From Lewinella sp. W8 (GTDB lineage: Bacteria; Bacteroidota; Bacteroidia; Chitinophagales; Saprospiraceae), in the NCBI RefSeq assembly GCF_004375085.3, contig NZ_SNAQ03000002.1:1-64000 (forward strand): a stretch of 64,000 nucleotides of DNA. Direction: 5' to 3'. Position 1 is the first letter of the stretch, and each line of letters begins with the position of its first letter. Shown here in pieces: positions 45,895 to 55,450 of this stretch. The notes under the pieces are model-generated. The model did not search any database, had not been told where the DNA came from, and saw only the letters and a list, made by a program, of their open reading frames with translations. The translations under genes were made by a program, and so were the position numbers.

Positions 45895-46536
45895 TCAGAT
45901 TTCTCCCTTCAATTTTTTGTGAACGACCTCCATTTTGGAGTTCACCCGCAATTTGCGGTAAATATTCTTAATGTGGTCCCGGACGGTCTCGATGCTGATG
46001 TCGAGGCGTTCGCCAATCTCGCGGTAACTGAGGTTATCTACCAGTCCCTGCACGATATCCAGCTGTCGGGGGGTAAGCTGGGTGGTGGGGTCAGCGGACT
46101 TTTTCTGGCGTTGCTGGTTGTGAAAAGCTACCACCTGCCGGGCAATACTGGGACTCATGTAGCTGCCGCCTCGGTGAACGGTGTATACCGCATCCCGAAT
46201 GATGTTGGGGTTCATCCGTTTCTTGCTGATGTACCCGAAGGCGCCGGCCTGCAGGGCCCGGAAGATGTTATCCGAGTCGTCGGAATTTGTCAGCATGATG
46301 ATGTCCAGTTCCGGCCAGCGATCAAGCAGACGGGGAATTCCCGCAATGCCGTTCATCCCCGGAAGCATAATGTCCAGCAAGACGGTATTCAGCGGACTGT
46401 CCGCGTCCAGTCCGGCCAGAAAATCCTCGACGCTGGTCGCCGCCATTTCCACGTTCACGTCTCTGGAGGCCTCAAAGCACTCTTCGACACTGGCCAGCAT
46501 AATGGGTTCGTCTTCAATTATTCCGAGGTGGATCAT
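45895..46536 (-). CDS. LuxR-family (NarL/FixJ) response regulator
   Basis: 213 residues. Receiver domain 1-125 with acidic pocket IIEDE and phospho-acceptor Asp55 in LLDIMLPGMNG, then LuxR-type helix-turn-helix LTPRQLDIVQGLVDNLSYRE. First gene of the two-component operon with the histidine kinase downstream. Confidence 0.93.
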   Translation of the reverse strand: MIHLGIIEDEPIMLASVEECFEASRDVNVEMAATSVEDFLAGLDADSPLNTVLLDIMLPGMNGIAGIPRLLDRWPELDIIMLTNSDDSDNIFRALQAGAFGYISKKRMNPNIIRDAVYTVHRGGSYMSPSIARQVVAFHNQQRQKKSADPTTQLTPRQLDIVQGLVDNLSYREIGERLDISIETVRDHIKNIYRKLRVNSKMEVVHKKLKGEI

Positions 46537-47016
46537 GGTGGTGAAGGGATTATGAATGGAGGCTAAAGGTAAAACAGAAACGACGGGATGCGGGGGACTA
46601 TTTCCCTAATCAGAGTTACCCATCGCTCATTTCCTCAAAAATTAGCCGGACTGAAACCAAGAGGGGAAGACAAAACACGCCACCAGCTATTTAGATCGGT
46701 TCTAAAAGTTTAATTCAGCGTAAATCCCCGGTAGCGGGCAATCGGAATACTTAACGAAAAAAACAGCTTGATAGATGATTACCATACATTCAATTTATGG
46801 CTGAAAAATAAAGTCAGGGGCGAGCGGTCGCGAACAATTTAATGTGGATAAAAACCATCCCTTTTCGGGAGATTAAGGCAAGCTTAAGCAATTAACATAC
46901 TAAAAATGAACGCTTAACAAATCTCCGCGATTCGTAAACCAGGGCTAATAGTGAGGTAAAAACTGCATAAGGGGCCACAGAGACCTTTGTGACAGGATTA
47001 AAACTTCAAACCCACT
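46537..47016. other. Divergent spacer between response regulator and PhoX-like gene
   Basis: 480 bases, AT-rich. TACCTTTA (minus strand 46571-46564), one mismatch from TAnnTTTG, could serve the regulator gene, but a matching -33 element is not seen. No other feature found. Confidence 0.4.
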
Positions 47017-48921
47017 ATGAGATCACTTCTCCTACTATCTATTACAATGTTATTGGGCAGTGCCCTGCAGGCCCAGCTCGTATTCCCGGGCGAAATCGAC
47101 GCTCCCGCAGACTACACCCCTACCCGGGTGGAGATGCCGGGTAGCCCACTCTCCCTTCAGGTCCTCTTCGTTGGTGGAGTAGACATGGTACAAACCACGG
47201 CAACCTACGGTAACGAAGCCGGACAGGCACACGCCAAAGAATGGCATGACTTTATCGGGTTCACCCCCGACAATACCGACGAAAGCCTCGGCTGGATTTC
47301 GGTAAACCACGAAACCATCTACCGTGACGACCGCATCGGCGACGGTGGTGGCATGACCGTCTTCCGCGTTGAGCGCGACGAGATTACCGGGCTGCTCAAC
47401 GTTGTAGACCAAACGCTGGAAGACGGCCGCGAGGGCAAATTCTTCAACGTTGACTTCGCCAACACCGTTGGGGAAACTGGCATGAACTGTGGCGGCATCA
47501 GCTCCATCGTCGACGGCCGCATCTGGACCGCCGAAGAATGGTTCCGCTCCGGCAATGCCTCCATCAACAATACGTCTGCCGGTACCTCCAACTACCCCGT
47601 CCGGGTCGGTTCCAGCACCAACCAGGGTGTCCGTGACACCGCCGAGTGGACGATTGATGCCCCCGACTTTCCGGCCTTCGACGGCCTGACCATTCCCAAG
47701 TACGAAAACTTCAATTGGATGGTCGAAATCGATCCCCGGCAGGCGAAAGCCATCCGGAAGCAGTACAACTGGGGCCGCCAGGGCTTCGAAGGAGGTGTTG
47801 TTTCCGCCGACAATAAGTACATCTACCTCGGGGTTGACGCTACGCCCGGATTCTGGCTCCGTTTCGTTGCCGACACGCCCGGAGACTTCACCAGCGGCGT
47901 TACCCAGGTGTACAAGCACGATGCCGACGAGAAGTGGATCACCATCGACAACCAGGACGCCACCAAAATGCTGAACCTGACCGACGAAGCCGTCGCCGTC
48001 GGAGCCACGATGTACAACCGGAATGAGTGGGTAGCGATTGACCCCGCTACCGGAATCATTTACTGGACGGAAACCGGTCGGGACAACCCCGGTGGTCGCT
48101 GGGCCGACGAAGCCAGTGAGGGTGCCGTTTACGCTCCTCACCACGTGGCCCGGGCCATGGAGCAGGGTGTTGCCGACCCCGGCACCGCTGAGTACTGGGA
48201 CTACTACGGCCGCGTCCTGGCCTACGACCCCGAAACCGAAGAGGTTTACGTAGCCATCGAGGGTGGCCCCTACTTTGAGGAAAGCCCCATGCAGGCCGAC
48301 TACCCCGAAAAGCACCTGTCGAACCCTGATGGCCTCAACGTGATGACCATTGACGGCAAGCAATTCCTGGTAATTTGCGAAGACCTGAACGGAGAAACCT
48401 TCGGTCGGATGCCCTTCGAAAACACGGCCGCCGGAGCGGGCGCCGGACTTGGCATTCGCCACCGGATGTGTGAGCTTTTCCTACTCGATCTGAGCATCGA
48501 TAGCGCCACCGTTGATGACCTGATTCGCCTTTCCATTACTCCACTCGGCGCCGAAATTACGGGAGCCATGCCAACGCCCGACGGCAAAAGCCTCCTGGTG
48601 AACAGCCAGCACCCAAGTACTACGAACCCCTTCCCCTACAACCACTCCCTGACCTTTGCCATCCACGGTTTTGATGACCTGACGGTGTCCAGTCTCCTTC
48701 CTCCGGACGTAGAAGACAACGACACCTTCGGTATCTACCCCAACCCTACCCTGCAGCAGGTTTACTTCAACGACATTCAGGACGTTGCCCTGTACAATAA
48801 CCAGGGACAGCGGCTGCGGGTCTACCGTAACGTCAACCAGATCGACGTGGCTCACCTGCCCGCGGGTGTTTACTACCTCCGCAGTGCCAAAGGAGAAATT
48901 GTAGAACTGGTCAAGCAGTAA
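47017..48921 (+). CDS. PhoX-like DUF839 protein with T9SS sorting domain
   Basis: 634 residues with a signal peptide (MRSLLLLSITMLLGSALQA). DUF839 pattern: IDPATGIIYWTETGRDNPGG, YAPHHVARAMEQGV, and VYVAIEGGPYFEESPMQADY with HLSNPDGLNVMTIDG. The calcium/phosphatase residues of PhoX cannot be checked by eye. The end (FGIYPNPTLQQVYFND, LPAGVYYLRSAKGEIVELV) is a T9SS sorting domain. An outer-membrane or released phosphatase is likely. Terminator follows at 48994. Confidence 0.88.
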   Translation: MRSLLLLSITMLLGSALQAQLVFPGEIDAPADYTPTRVEMPGSPLSLQVLFVGGVDMVQTTATYGNEAGQAHAKEWHDFIGFTPDNTDESLGWISVNHETIYRDDRIGDGGGMTVFRVERDEITGLLNVVDQTLEDGREGKFFNVDFANTVGETGMNCGGISSIVDGRIWTAEEWFRSGNASINNTSAGTSNYPVRVGSSTNQGVRDTAEWTIDAPDFPAFDGLTIPKYENFNWMVEIDPRQAKAIRKQYNWGRQGFEGGVVSADNKYIYLGVDATPGFWLRFVADTPGDFTSGVTQVYKHDADEKWITIDNQDATKMLNLTDEAVAVGATMYNRNEWVAIDPATGIIYWTETGRDNPGGRWADEASEGAVYAPHHVARAMEQGVADPGTAEYWDYYGRVLAYDPETEEVYVAIEGGPYFEESPMQADYPEKHLSNPDGLNVMTIDGKQFLVICEDLNGETFGRMPFENTAAGAGAGLGIRHRMCELFLLDLSIDSATVDDLIRLSITPLGAEITGAMPTPDGKSLLVNSQHPSTTNPFPYNHSLTFAIHGFDDLTVSSLLPPDVEDNDTFGIYPNPTLQQVYFNDIQDVALYNNQGQRLRVYRNVNQIDVAHLPAGVYYLRSAKGEIVELVKQ

Positions 48922-48993
48922 GCTACCAGTAAATCCTTTCCGGTTTATGCTCTTTCTGAATCATTAAGAATGAGCAATTGGTAATCAGTTATG

Positions 48994-49027
48994 CGCCGGT
49001 GGGAGAATCTCCCGCCGGCGTCTTTTT
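48994..49027 (+). terminator. Rho-independent terminator of the PhoX-like gene
   Basis: cgccggtgggag (48994-49005) / ctcccgccggcg (49009-49020) stem with one G-T pair and an aat loop, then a T-rich run (49021-49027), directly before the MauG gene. Confidence 0.88.
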
Positions 49028-49040
49028 AAGTTTTTACCCC

Positions 49041-50999
49041 ATGTCACTCTTATCCTTTTTTATACGTCTGGTCCTCTTTGCGGCGGGGTTCATTCCGCTT
49101 GGTTATGCTTTGGGGGTCGGTCATCTTCTGCCCTCTACCGACCAGATGTCTTCCGCGCTGGAAAAAACCTCCCTGGAATTCCACCAGAATCTGGACGACT
49201 TTGCGGTCACCCTGGAAAATTATCAGCGTGCCGTTGATGAACTGGCGACCTCCAGCGAGGAAATCAGAAGACTTCACCTGGAAACCAGGGCGCAATTCAA
49301 GGAGGTTGAATTTCTCCTGGAATACGCCGAACCCGCTTCCGTAAAGCGCTACCTGAACGGAGCTCCCCTGCCCAAAACCGAGCCCAGTGTCCCTGAAGTG
49401 ATCGTACTTGAACCCTCGGGGCTCCAAACCCTGGATGAGTTGGTTTTCTCCGACGAAATCGATCGTAAAGAAGTAGCTCAATTGCTAAAAAAACTTCGGG
49501 AAGACTACCGTAAGCTACACCAACAGATGCGGGGGCTGAAACTCCAGCACCGGCATATCTTCGAGGCCAGCCGGGAAGAGGTGGTGAGGATTTTCACACT
49601 CGGAGTTACGGGATTTGATACGCCCGGTTCGGGGGCCGCACTACCAGAGTCTTTCGTCGCCCTGAAAAGTCTTCAGCAGGCTTATCTGCGGTACGCACCT
49701 TCCGTGGGAGAAAAGGCCCCTACGGTCAATCGCGACATCCTCGAAGCCTTTCAACTCGGGCGGTCCCAACTCCGCGGGGGAAACTTTGATGCATTTGATC
49801 GCTTACGGTTCCTGCGGGAAGTCATCAACCCCCTCACGAAGAATCTTCCCCGGGCACAAGCCGCGCTAGAAATTGAATCCGCCGGAGACTTTAACCGGAT
49901 GCCTCGCCCCACCAATTTGTCTGCACCCTACCTGTTCAGCCCGGACTGGCTTTCGGCCGAATACTTCGCCAACCTGACGGAGAGCACCCAAAAGGAAAGC
50001 CGTCGGCAACTGGGCGAGCTACTCTTCTTTGATCCCATTCTGAGTGGTAATCTGAAGCAAAGTTGCGCCAACTGCCACCACCCCGGCAAAGCATTTACCG
50101 ACGGACTGCCCCGTAGCCTTTCCAGCGAGGGAACAAAGACCGTACTCCGGAACAGCCCCACCCTGATCAACAGCGTTTATGCGGAAAAATACTTCTACGA
50201 CCTGCGCGAAACCTTCCTCGAAAGGCAAATGGCCCACGTAGTGGCGGACAAACACGAATTTGCCACGGACTTTCTGACCATTGAGCAACGGCTAAAAGAA
50301 AGCCCCGAGTACGTATCCCGTTTTGCGGAGGCCTACGCCGACCAACCCCGCTACCAGCTGAGCAAATGGAGCATTAGTGATGCCCTGAGTCACTACGTCA
50401 TGAGTCTCCGGGGAATGAACAGTGATTTTGATAAATACGCCCGGGGGGAGCGGGAAATAATTGCGGAGCAGGTTCGTCGGGGCTTCAATCTCTTCATGGG
50501 CAAAGCCGCCTGTGGCACCTGTCACTTTGCCCCTTCCTTTAATGGGCTGGTACCTCCCTTTTACGCCGAAAGCGAATCTGAAGTGCTGGGAGTACCCGCC
50601 ACCAAAATATGGGAAAATGCGACCGTAGACGGGGATCCCGGACGGATCGCCAGTGGACGCCCGCGGGACGAAGCTTACTTCCACGCCTTTGCCTTTAAAA
50701 CCCCGACGGTGCGTAATGCCTCCCAGACGGCACCCTACATGCACAACGGGGTATACGATACCCTGGAAGAGGTGATGGATTTCTACAACCGCGGTGGCGG
50801 AGCGGGTATTGGAATCAATTTAGCGCACCAAACGCTCCCGCCCGACGCCCTGGAGCTCACCACCGAGGAGATCAGCGACGTGATCAGCTTCCTCGAAAGC
50901 CTCGACGACTTTGAGCACTTGAATCACCAACCCGAAACATTGCCCACCTTCCCCAATCATCCGGAATGGAACCAAAGAAAACCGGGGGGTACGCATTAG
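49041..50999 (+). CDS. MauG-type dihaem cytochrome c peroxidase with long helical N-terminus
   Basis: 652 residues from the ATG at 49041 (MSLLSFFIRLVLFAAGFIPL), a membrane or signal helix. Residues about 35-300 form a helical extension before the peroxidase. Haem c sites: CANCH at 342-346 and CGTCH at 491-495. The C-terminal region has KTPTVRNASQTAPYMHNGVY, family standard. It probably acts on peroxide or on a partner protein in the periplasm. It overlaps the next gene, also haem-binding, by 34 bases. Confidence 0.9.
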   Translation: MSLLSFFIRLVLFAAGFIPLGYALGVGHLLPSTDQMSSALEKTSLEFHQNLDDFAVTLENYQRAVDELATSSEEIRRLHLETRAQFKEVEFLLEYAEPASVKRYLNGAPLPKTEPSVPEVIVLEPSGLQTLDELVFSDEIDRKEVAQLLKKLREDYRKLHQQMRGLKLQHRHIFEASREEVVRIFTLGVTGFDTPGSGAALPESFVALKSLQQAYLRYAPSVGEKAPTVNRDILEAFQLGRSQLRGGNFDAFDRLRFLREVINPLTKNLPRAQAALEIESAGDFNRMPRPTNLSAPYLFSPDWLSAEYFANLTESTQKESRRQLGELLFFDPILSGNLKQSCANCHHPGKAFTDGLPRSLSSEGTKTVLRNSPTLINSVYAEKYFYDLRETFLERQMAHVVADKHEFATDFLTIEQRLKESPEYVSRFAEAYADQPRYQLSKWSISDALSHYVMSLRGMNSDFDKYARGEREIIAEQVRRGFNLFMGKAACGTCHFAPSFNGLVPPFYAESESEVLGVPATKIWENATVDGDPGRIASGRPRDEAYFHAFAFKTPTVRNASQTAPYMHNGVYDTLEEVMDFYNRGGGAGIGINLAHQTLPPDALELTTEEISDVISFLESLDDFEHLNHQPETLPTFPNHPEWNQRKPGGTH

Positions 51000-52507
51000 T
51001 ACTGCGAATTACAATCGTCTCTTTGCTCCTCGCGACGCTCCTTTATTGCCGGGGGGAACCGGGCGAGCCCGTCACCTCCGCCACGGCATCGCTGGATGAT
51101 GCTGAGTTAATTGTTATGGCCTGCGGCGGGTGCCATGCGGTACCCGAAGCAGCAGACTTACCCCGGGGTATCTGGGACACCATCATCCTGCCCCGAATGG
51201 GCCACTTCATGGGGATTTACGCTTTCCTGGAGGAAAGGGCCCAGTTACTGGCGGCCAACGAAGGGGCAAGGGAACAACTGCTGAAGGCCAATATTTATCC
51301 CGTAAAGCCTACCCTTAGGGCGGAGGAATGGCAGCGCATCCGGAACCATTACCTCACAAGTGCTCCCGCGCAGCTTGAGGTTACGCTCCTCCCAATCGTG
51401 GGTGAAGCCAATTTCACCGCACGCTTTCCGGATGTTTTCATGAGTCCGCCCAGCGCCAGCTACGTGGGGTTTCGCCGGGACGGGAGCCTGTTGATGGCGG
51501 ATATCAACAAGGGAGGACTTTTCGCCTTCGACACCTCCCTCCGGCCAAGCTTCCAGCTGGCCACGGGACCCGGCCTTACCGATCTGTTGGAGATTGATGG
51601 CACCGCCTACGGTACGGTTATCGGGTCGTTCTCCCCGACGGATGTCCCCAGTGGCAAACTGGTGGCCCTCGGGCCACGGGGGGCTACCAGTCTGGCCGAA
51701 GGCCTGCAGCGCCCCACCAGTTTGGTTGCAGCCCAACTCGACGAGGATCCGGAAAGGGAGCTGCTGGTCACGGAGTTTGGCAAGTGGACGGGAGCCTTCA
51801 GTCGGTGGGATCGCAGTCCGACGGGAGGCTTCCAACGTACCAATTTGCGGGAGGTACCCGGGGCCATCAAAGTGATTACGGAGTATGCCGACAGCACTTA
51901 TCTGGTGCTGTTTGGACAGGGGCGGGAATCCATCGTAAGGTTCACCGTTTCCGACGGTCAGCTGTCGTCTGGTGAGGAAGTACTGACCTTTCCTCCGAGT
52001 TACGGTTCTAGTGCCCTGCGCAAAATTGACTGGAACCACGACGGATATCCCGATCTGCTCTACGTAAACGGAGACAATGCCGACTATTATCCCGTCCTCA
52101 AGCCTTACCACGGCATTCGCGTATTCTTAGGCGACGAGAATGGCCGCTTTGAGAAAGCACTTTTTATTCCCTTTCCGGGCGCTTACGACGCGGTAGTCGC
52201 CGATTTCGACCTGGACGGTGACCAGGACATCGCCGCCATTTCCTTTTTCCCGGACTATCGGGGACCGGAGGCCAGCAATGCCGTCCTTTTCCAGCGGGAG
52301 CAGCCGCAGGGATGGACGGCGCAGGCCTTACCGGCGGCCGGTACGGGACGGTGGATTCGCCTGGCCGCGGGAGATCCGGACCGGGACGGGGACCTCGATC
52401 TCCTGGCCGGTTCCCTGGCAATGGAGACCGTCCCGGATCGTGGGGAGGTAGACCGATGGGTTAAACAGGGACTACCCTTCATTTTCTGGGAGAATCGGGC
52501 CAGGTAA
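50966..52507 (+). CDS. Haem c-binding FG-GAP repeat lipoprotein
   Basis: 513 residues. The N-terminus has a lipobox-like LLATLLYC, then a haem site C53GGCH57 (VMACGGCHAVPEAADLPRG) and, from about 340, FG-GAP/VCBS repeats (DWNHDGYPDLLYV; VVADFDLDGDQDIAAISF; GDPDRDGDLDLLAG) with calcium-binding Asp pairs. One haem site indicates a monohaem cytochrome fused to a beta-propeller, perhaps an electron partner for the peroxidase. Starts within the end of the MauG gene (34-base overlap), so co-translation is probable. Confidence 0.85.
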   Translation: MEPKKTGGYALVLRITIVSLLLATLLYCRGEPGEPVTSATASLDDAELIVMACGGCHAVPEAADLPRGIWDTIILPRMGHFMGIYAFLEERAQLLAANEGAREQLLKANIYPVKPTLRAEEWQRIRNHYLTSAPAQLEVTLLPIVGEANFTARFPDVFMSPPSASYVGFRRDGSLLMADINKGGLFAFDTSLRPSFQLATGPGLTDLLEIDGTAYGTVIGSFSPTDVPSGKLVALGPRGATSLAEGLQRPTSLVAAQLDEDPERELLVTEFGKWTGAFSRWDRSPTGGFQRTNLREVPGAIKVITEYADSTYLVLFGQGRESIVRFTVSDGQLSSGEEVLTFPPSYGSSALRKIDWNHDGYPDLLYVNGDNADYYPVLKPYHGIRVFLGDENGRFEKALFIPFPGAYDAVVADFDLDGDQDIAAISFFPDYRGPEASNAVLFQREQPQGWTAQALPAAGTGRWIRLAAGDPDRDGDLDLLAGSLAMETVPDRGEVDRWVKQGLPFIFWENRAR

Positions 52508-52610
52508 ACCAACCACCGGAGTAATATCTCTAAAAACCCCAATTCACTGCCCCACCAAAGGGCCCCGGCACCTGCACGCCGTTGCCCAAAGGCTAGTCGC
52601 ACAAGCACGT

Positions 52611-52771
52611 CGTTGCATTTCCTTAGAAATCAACGATCCCGACGAGCACTACGGAACTCGGGACCGTTGCATTTCCTTAGAAATCAACGATCCCGACGAC
52701 CACTACGGAACTCGGGACCGTTGTATTTCCTTAGCAATCAACGATCCCGACGAGCATAGCGGAACCCGGAC
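52611..52771 (+). repeat. 54-base tandem repeat, three copies
   Basis: Copies at 52611-52664, 52665-52718 and 52719-52771 (the last one base short). Each has cgttgcatttccttag, aaatcaacg, then GATCCCGACGAGC and CGGAACTCGGGAC (or a variant), the element also found at 11371-11399. Copies 1 and 2 differ by one base (gagc versus gacc). Confidence 0.9.
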
Positions 52772-52825
52772 CTCACCCACAAATTCACCGGGAGGAGGCT
52801 CCGGCGGTCACCCAGTCCAGCGAAT

Positions 52826-52858
52826 TTTCACTTGCTAATCCATAAAATCATACCTTAG
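52826..52858 (+). promoter_or_regulatory. Candidate fabH promoter
   Basis: TTTC (52826-52829), 21 bases, then TACCTTAG (52851-52858), one mismatch from TAnnTTTG, ending 28 bases before the ATG. Confidence 0.4.
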
Positions 52859-52886
52859 CCCACCTTTCAAAAGTTAAACTACGATT

Positions 52887-53963
52887 ATGCCCTTTAGTAC
52901 GATTACGGGAATCGGTCATTACGTACCGAAAAATGTGGTGACCAACCATGACCTGACGAAAGTGATGGAGACTAGTGACGAGTGGATTCGCGAGCGCACG
53001 GGAATTGAGGAGCGCCGCTACATCGACAAGGGAAAAGAAACCACCACGACGCTGGCCGTAAACGCCAGCGAGAAGGCCATTGCCAGTGCCGGAATCGACA
53101 AGGAAGAGATCGACCTGATCATCTTCGCCACCCTGAGCCCGGACTACTACTTCCCCGGAGCGGGCGTCCTTCTGCAGCGGGAGCTTGGCATCGCGAACAC
53201 GGAAATTGCCGCCCTGGACATCCGCGCCCAGTGCTCCGGATTCGTGTACGGACTGTCCACCGCCGACGCCTACATCCGCTCCGGTATGTACAAGAAAATT
53301 CTGCTGGTCGGTGCCGAGGTGCACTCCGTCGGACTTGACTTTACCACCCGCGGCCGCAACGTTTCGGTCATCTTCGGCGACGGCGCCGGTTCGGTGATCA
53401 TCGAAGCCACCGAAGACGAAGGCAAGGCCGTACTGGCTACCTCCATGCACTCAGACGGCACCTACGCCGAAAAACTGAGCTACATCTACCCCGGTGCTCA
53501 CGGTGGCTACTTCCTGGAGAAGTACGCCATCGAAGGATTCGACGTCGAATACGGAGAACCCGAATACGGGGGCTACTTCTTTAACCAGGACATGATCGAC
53601 AAGGCCCGCATCTTCCCCCACATGGAGGGGCAGGCGGTATTCAAAATGGCCGTCCGGAAGTTCCCGGAAGTCATCATGGAAACCCTCACCAAAGCCGGTC
53701 TCGGGGTGGGTGATCTCGACATGCTCATCCCCCACCAGGCGAACCTGCGCATCAACCAGTTCGTGCAGAAAACGATGCGCCTGCGCGAAGACCAGGTGTA
53801 CAACAACATCATGCGTTACGGCAACACCACCGCCGCCTCCATCCCCATCGCCCTGAGCGAAGCCTACGGGGAAGGAAAGGTTAAAAAGGGCGACGTCGTT
53901 ACCCTGGCGGCCTTCGGCGCCGGCTTTACCTGGGGCGCTGCGGTAATGAAGTGGGGGATTTGA
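52887..53963 (+). CDS. fabH: 3-oxoacyl-ACP synthase III (FabH family)
   Basis: 358 residues, about 40 longer than E. coli FabH. Catalytic triad: Cys116 in IRAQCSGFVYG, His283 in LIPHQANLRI and Asn313 in YGNTTAASIP. The extra length is mostly an insertion between about 195 and 250 (YIYPGAHGGYFLEKYAIEGF). It starts fatty-acid synthesis with acetyl-CoA and malonyl-ACP, or acts on a longer acyl chain. The stop TGA is embedded in the TTTGATG tandem repeat. Confidence 0.92.
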   Translation: MPFSTITGIGHYVPKNVVTNHDLTKVMETSDEWIRERTGIEERRYIDKGKETTTTLAVNASEKAIASAGIDKEEIDLIIFATLSPDYYFPGAGVLLQRELGIANTEIAALDIRAQCSGFVYGLSTADAYIRSGMYKKILLVGAEVHSVGLDFTTRGRNVSVIFGDGAGSVIIEATEDEGKAVLATSMHSDGTYAEKLSYIYPGAHGGYFLEKYAIEGFDVEYGEPEYGGYFFNQDMIDKARIFPHMEGQAVFKMAVRKFPEVIMETLTKAGLGVGDLDMLIPHQANLRINQFVQKTMRLREDQVYNNIMRYGNTTAASIPIALSEAYGEGKVKKGDVVTLAAFGAGFTWGAAVMKWGI

Positions 53964-54000
53964 TGTTTGATGTTTGACGTTTGATGTTTGATGTTTGATG
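53959..54000 (+). repeat. TTTGATG heptamer tandem array
   Basis: Six adjacent 7-base units (53959-54000), five tttgatg and one tttgacg. The first contains the fabH stop codon. The end of the array joins repeat R1. Confidence 0.85.
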
Positions 54001-54288
54001 TAATTGGGAGTTAGTTCCTGACGAGGGGTAATTGATCACCAGCTAAATGCCATAATGGTCAATTGACCTTTGACGTAGTTGGGAGTTGATTCCTGACGAG
54101 GAAAAATTGATCGTGTCGGCGGAACGCGCGGACGGACAATGTGCCCTTTGAAACGTTACGGATCACGTCCTTTAATAAGAATGACCGTTCTGGCTGGTGG
54201 CCGGGACGGTCATTTTGATTTTTGAGGTATGACGTTTGATGTTTGAAGTAGTTGGGGCTTGTTACCTAACTAGGGAAAACTGACCATT
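53994..54288 (+). repeat. Three interspersed copies of a 47-base repeat, R1 to R3
   Basis: R1 53994-54040, R2 54069-54115, R3 54242-54288. All share tttga-gta-ttggg, ttcctgacgagg (degenerate in R3) and the final attgatc-like end. R2 and R3 flank the terminator at 54180-54222. The wider spacer 53964-54628 (665 bases) contains no convincing gene. Confidence 0.7.
54180..54222 (+). terminator. Rho-independent terminator downstream of fabH
   Basis: aatgaccgt (54180-54188) / acggtcatt (54206-54214), perfect 9-base stem with a GC-rich inner part, then tttgattttt. It may serve fabH, 217 bases upstream, or an unseen short transcript. Confidence 0.75.
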
Positions 54289-54628
54289 CGCGACACCTAC
54301 GAGCAGCTCGTTTCACTCGACGGCTTGAAGGAGCGTTTTAGGGAAAGTAGTATTGCCGGTCCTCCGAGCTGTCTATACTGGGCCGGAGGCCCGAAATGCT
54401 GCTCGCAGGTCTCGGCGTTAGATGGCCTGCGTTCGATAAGACACTACGGAAAGTTATTCTTCAACGGCACCTCGAAGCCCAGCGGCCTGACGAAGTCGGC
54501 CGATTCCTTTGAGGGTGCCACCGGGGGATCAAAAAAGGAAACGAAATGAATAATTTCCGAGATAACGAAGACTGGTATAGGGTGAAAATTTTTTTGCTAA
54601 ATAACGGTTCCAGACGGGATAAGGACGG

Positions 54629-55369
54629 TCATTTTCCTTTTACTAATGAATAGCCAACGCCCCCACTAAAGGTAGGTCCTTCCCTTACTTTAAAGGCTGT
54701 CGATTGCTCATTCATACCAAGTCTGACATTCCCAAACAAGCTCCAACGACCTGATTGCCACCCCAATTCTATTACGGGTAATACCTGGAAAAATGATTCG
54801 TCGAAAACCATATCATTTCGCTGCGATATCGGCTCATCAAAAACTTCATATACTGGGCTACTCCCAGATTGATCTCGCAGTCGAAAACTATACTCGCCCC
54901 AGATAATTTGTGAGATTGGAGCCTTTAGATGAAAAACCTGCGCTCCTGCCCCAATTTTGAACGAATTCCCAAGGCGGTAAAAAGCCATCAAATCCGTACC
55001 GATGATTTTCATTCTGAAGTCATAGGTAATGGATTCGTAATTGACGTTGTCCTGATACTCATTAGTCCTGTAGTAAATCAGGGTAGTATTCAAGAAATGG
55101 TGCTTTCCAACGGTAGAAAACAATCTTATCTGGCTACTCCATTTGGAATTGAATAGATTAAAATTTCCACGGATCCCAATTGTAGGAGAAATCATACTTT
55201 CTGAATGCACAAATGGTATTGAACCATCCCCATACATTTTAACAGTATTTGTCCTGGCTCCTCCCTCAACTACTAAGGAGAATTGCGCTGAAAGTTGCGT
55301 CCAGGAGAGAAACGCAAATAGGATGATGAACCCGGCCGTTTGGATTTTTTCACAAAAAGGGATATGCAT
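54629..55369 (-). CDS. Outer-membrane beta-barrel-like protein, unknown function
   Basis: 246 residues. Signal peptide with FIILFAFLSWTQLSAQ; alternate residues in short strands follow (SLVVEGGARTNTVKMYG, WSLFGNVRLGMNEQ, GGVGYSLVKG), consistent with a small barrel. AT content is clearly higher than the surrounding genes, a possible sign of transfer. I do not recognise the family. Confidence 0.6.
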   Translation of the reverse strand: MHIPFCEKIQTAGFIILFAFLSWTQLSAQFSLVVEGGARTNTVKMYGDGSIPFVHSESMISPTIGIRGNFNLFNSKWSSQIRLFSTVGKHHFLNTTLIYYRTNEYQDNVNYESITYDFRMKIIGTDLMAFYRLGNSFKIGAGAQVFHLKAPISQIIWGEYSFRLRDQSGSSPVYEVFDEPISQRNDMVFDESFFQVLPVIELGWQSGRWSLFGNVRLGMNEQSTAFKVREGPTFSGGVGYSLVKGK

Positions 55370-55450
55370 AGGTGTAATTAGGCTTTAACTCTTCACAAAG
55401 TACACGAAACTACTATTCCACGTAATTTTTTTGAGCGCCTAATCACCCCC

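Larger units (their letters stand above)
52508..52886. other. Spacer holding a three-copy tandem repeat
   Basis: 379 bases. 52611-52771 is the repeat; 52826-52858 a candidate fabH promoter (TTTC, 21 bases, TACCTTAG). No gene found. Confidence 0.6.

Noticed and set aside
46537-47016. tRNA or riboswitch in the spacer
   Set aside because: No cloverleaf or known riboswitch core could be recognised.
52611-52771. CRISPR array or coding repeat
   Set aside because: Units are directly adjacent without unique spacers and contain stops in all frames I checked by eye.
54325-54549. 74-residue plus-strand frame in the spacer after fabH
   Set aside because: Low-complexity peptide in a repeat-rich spacer, no start context and no similarity I know.
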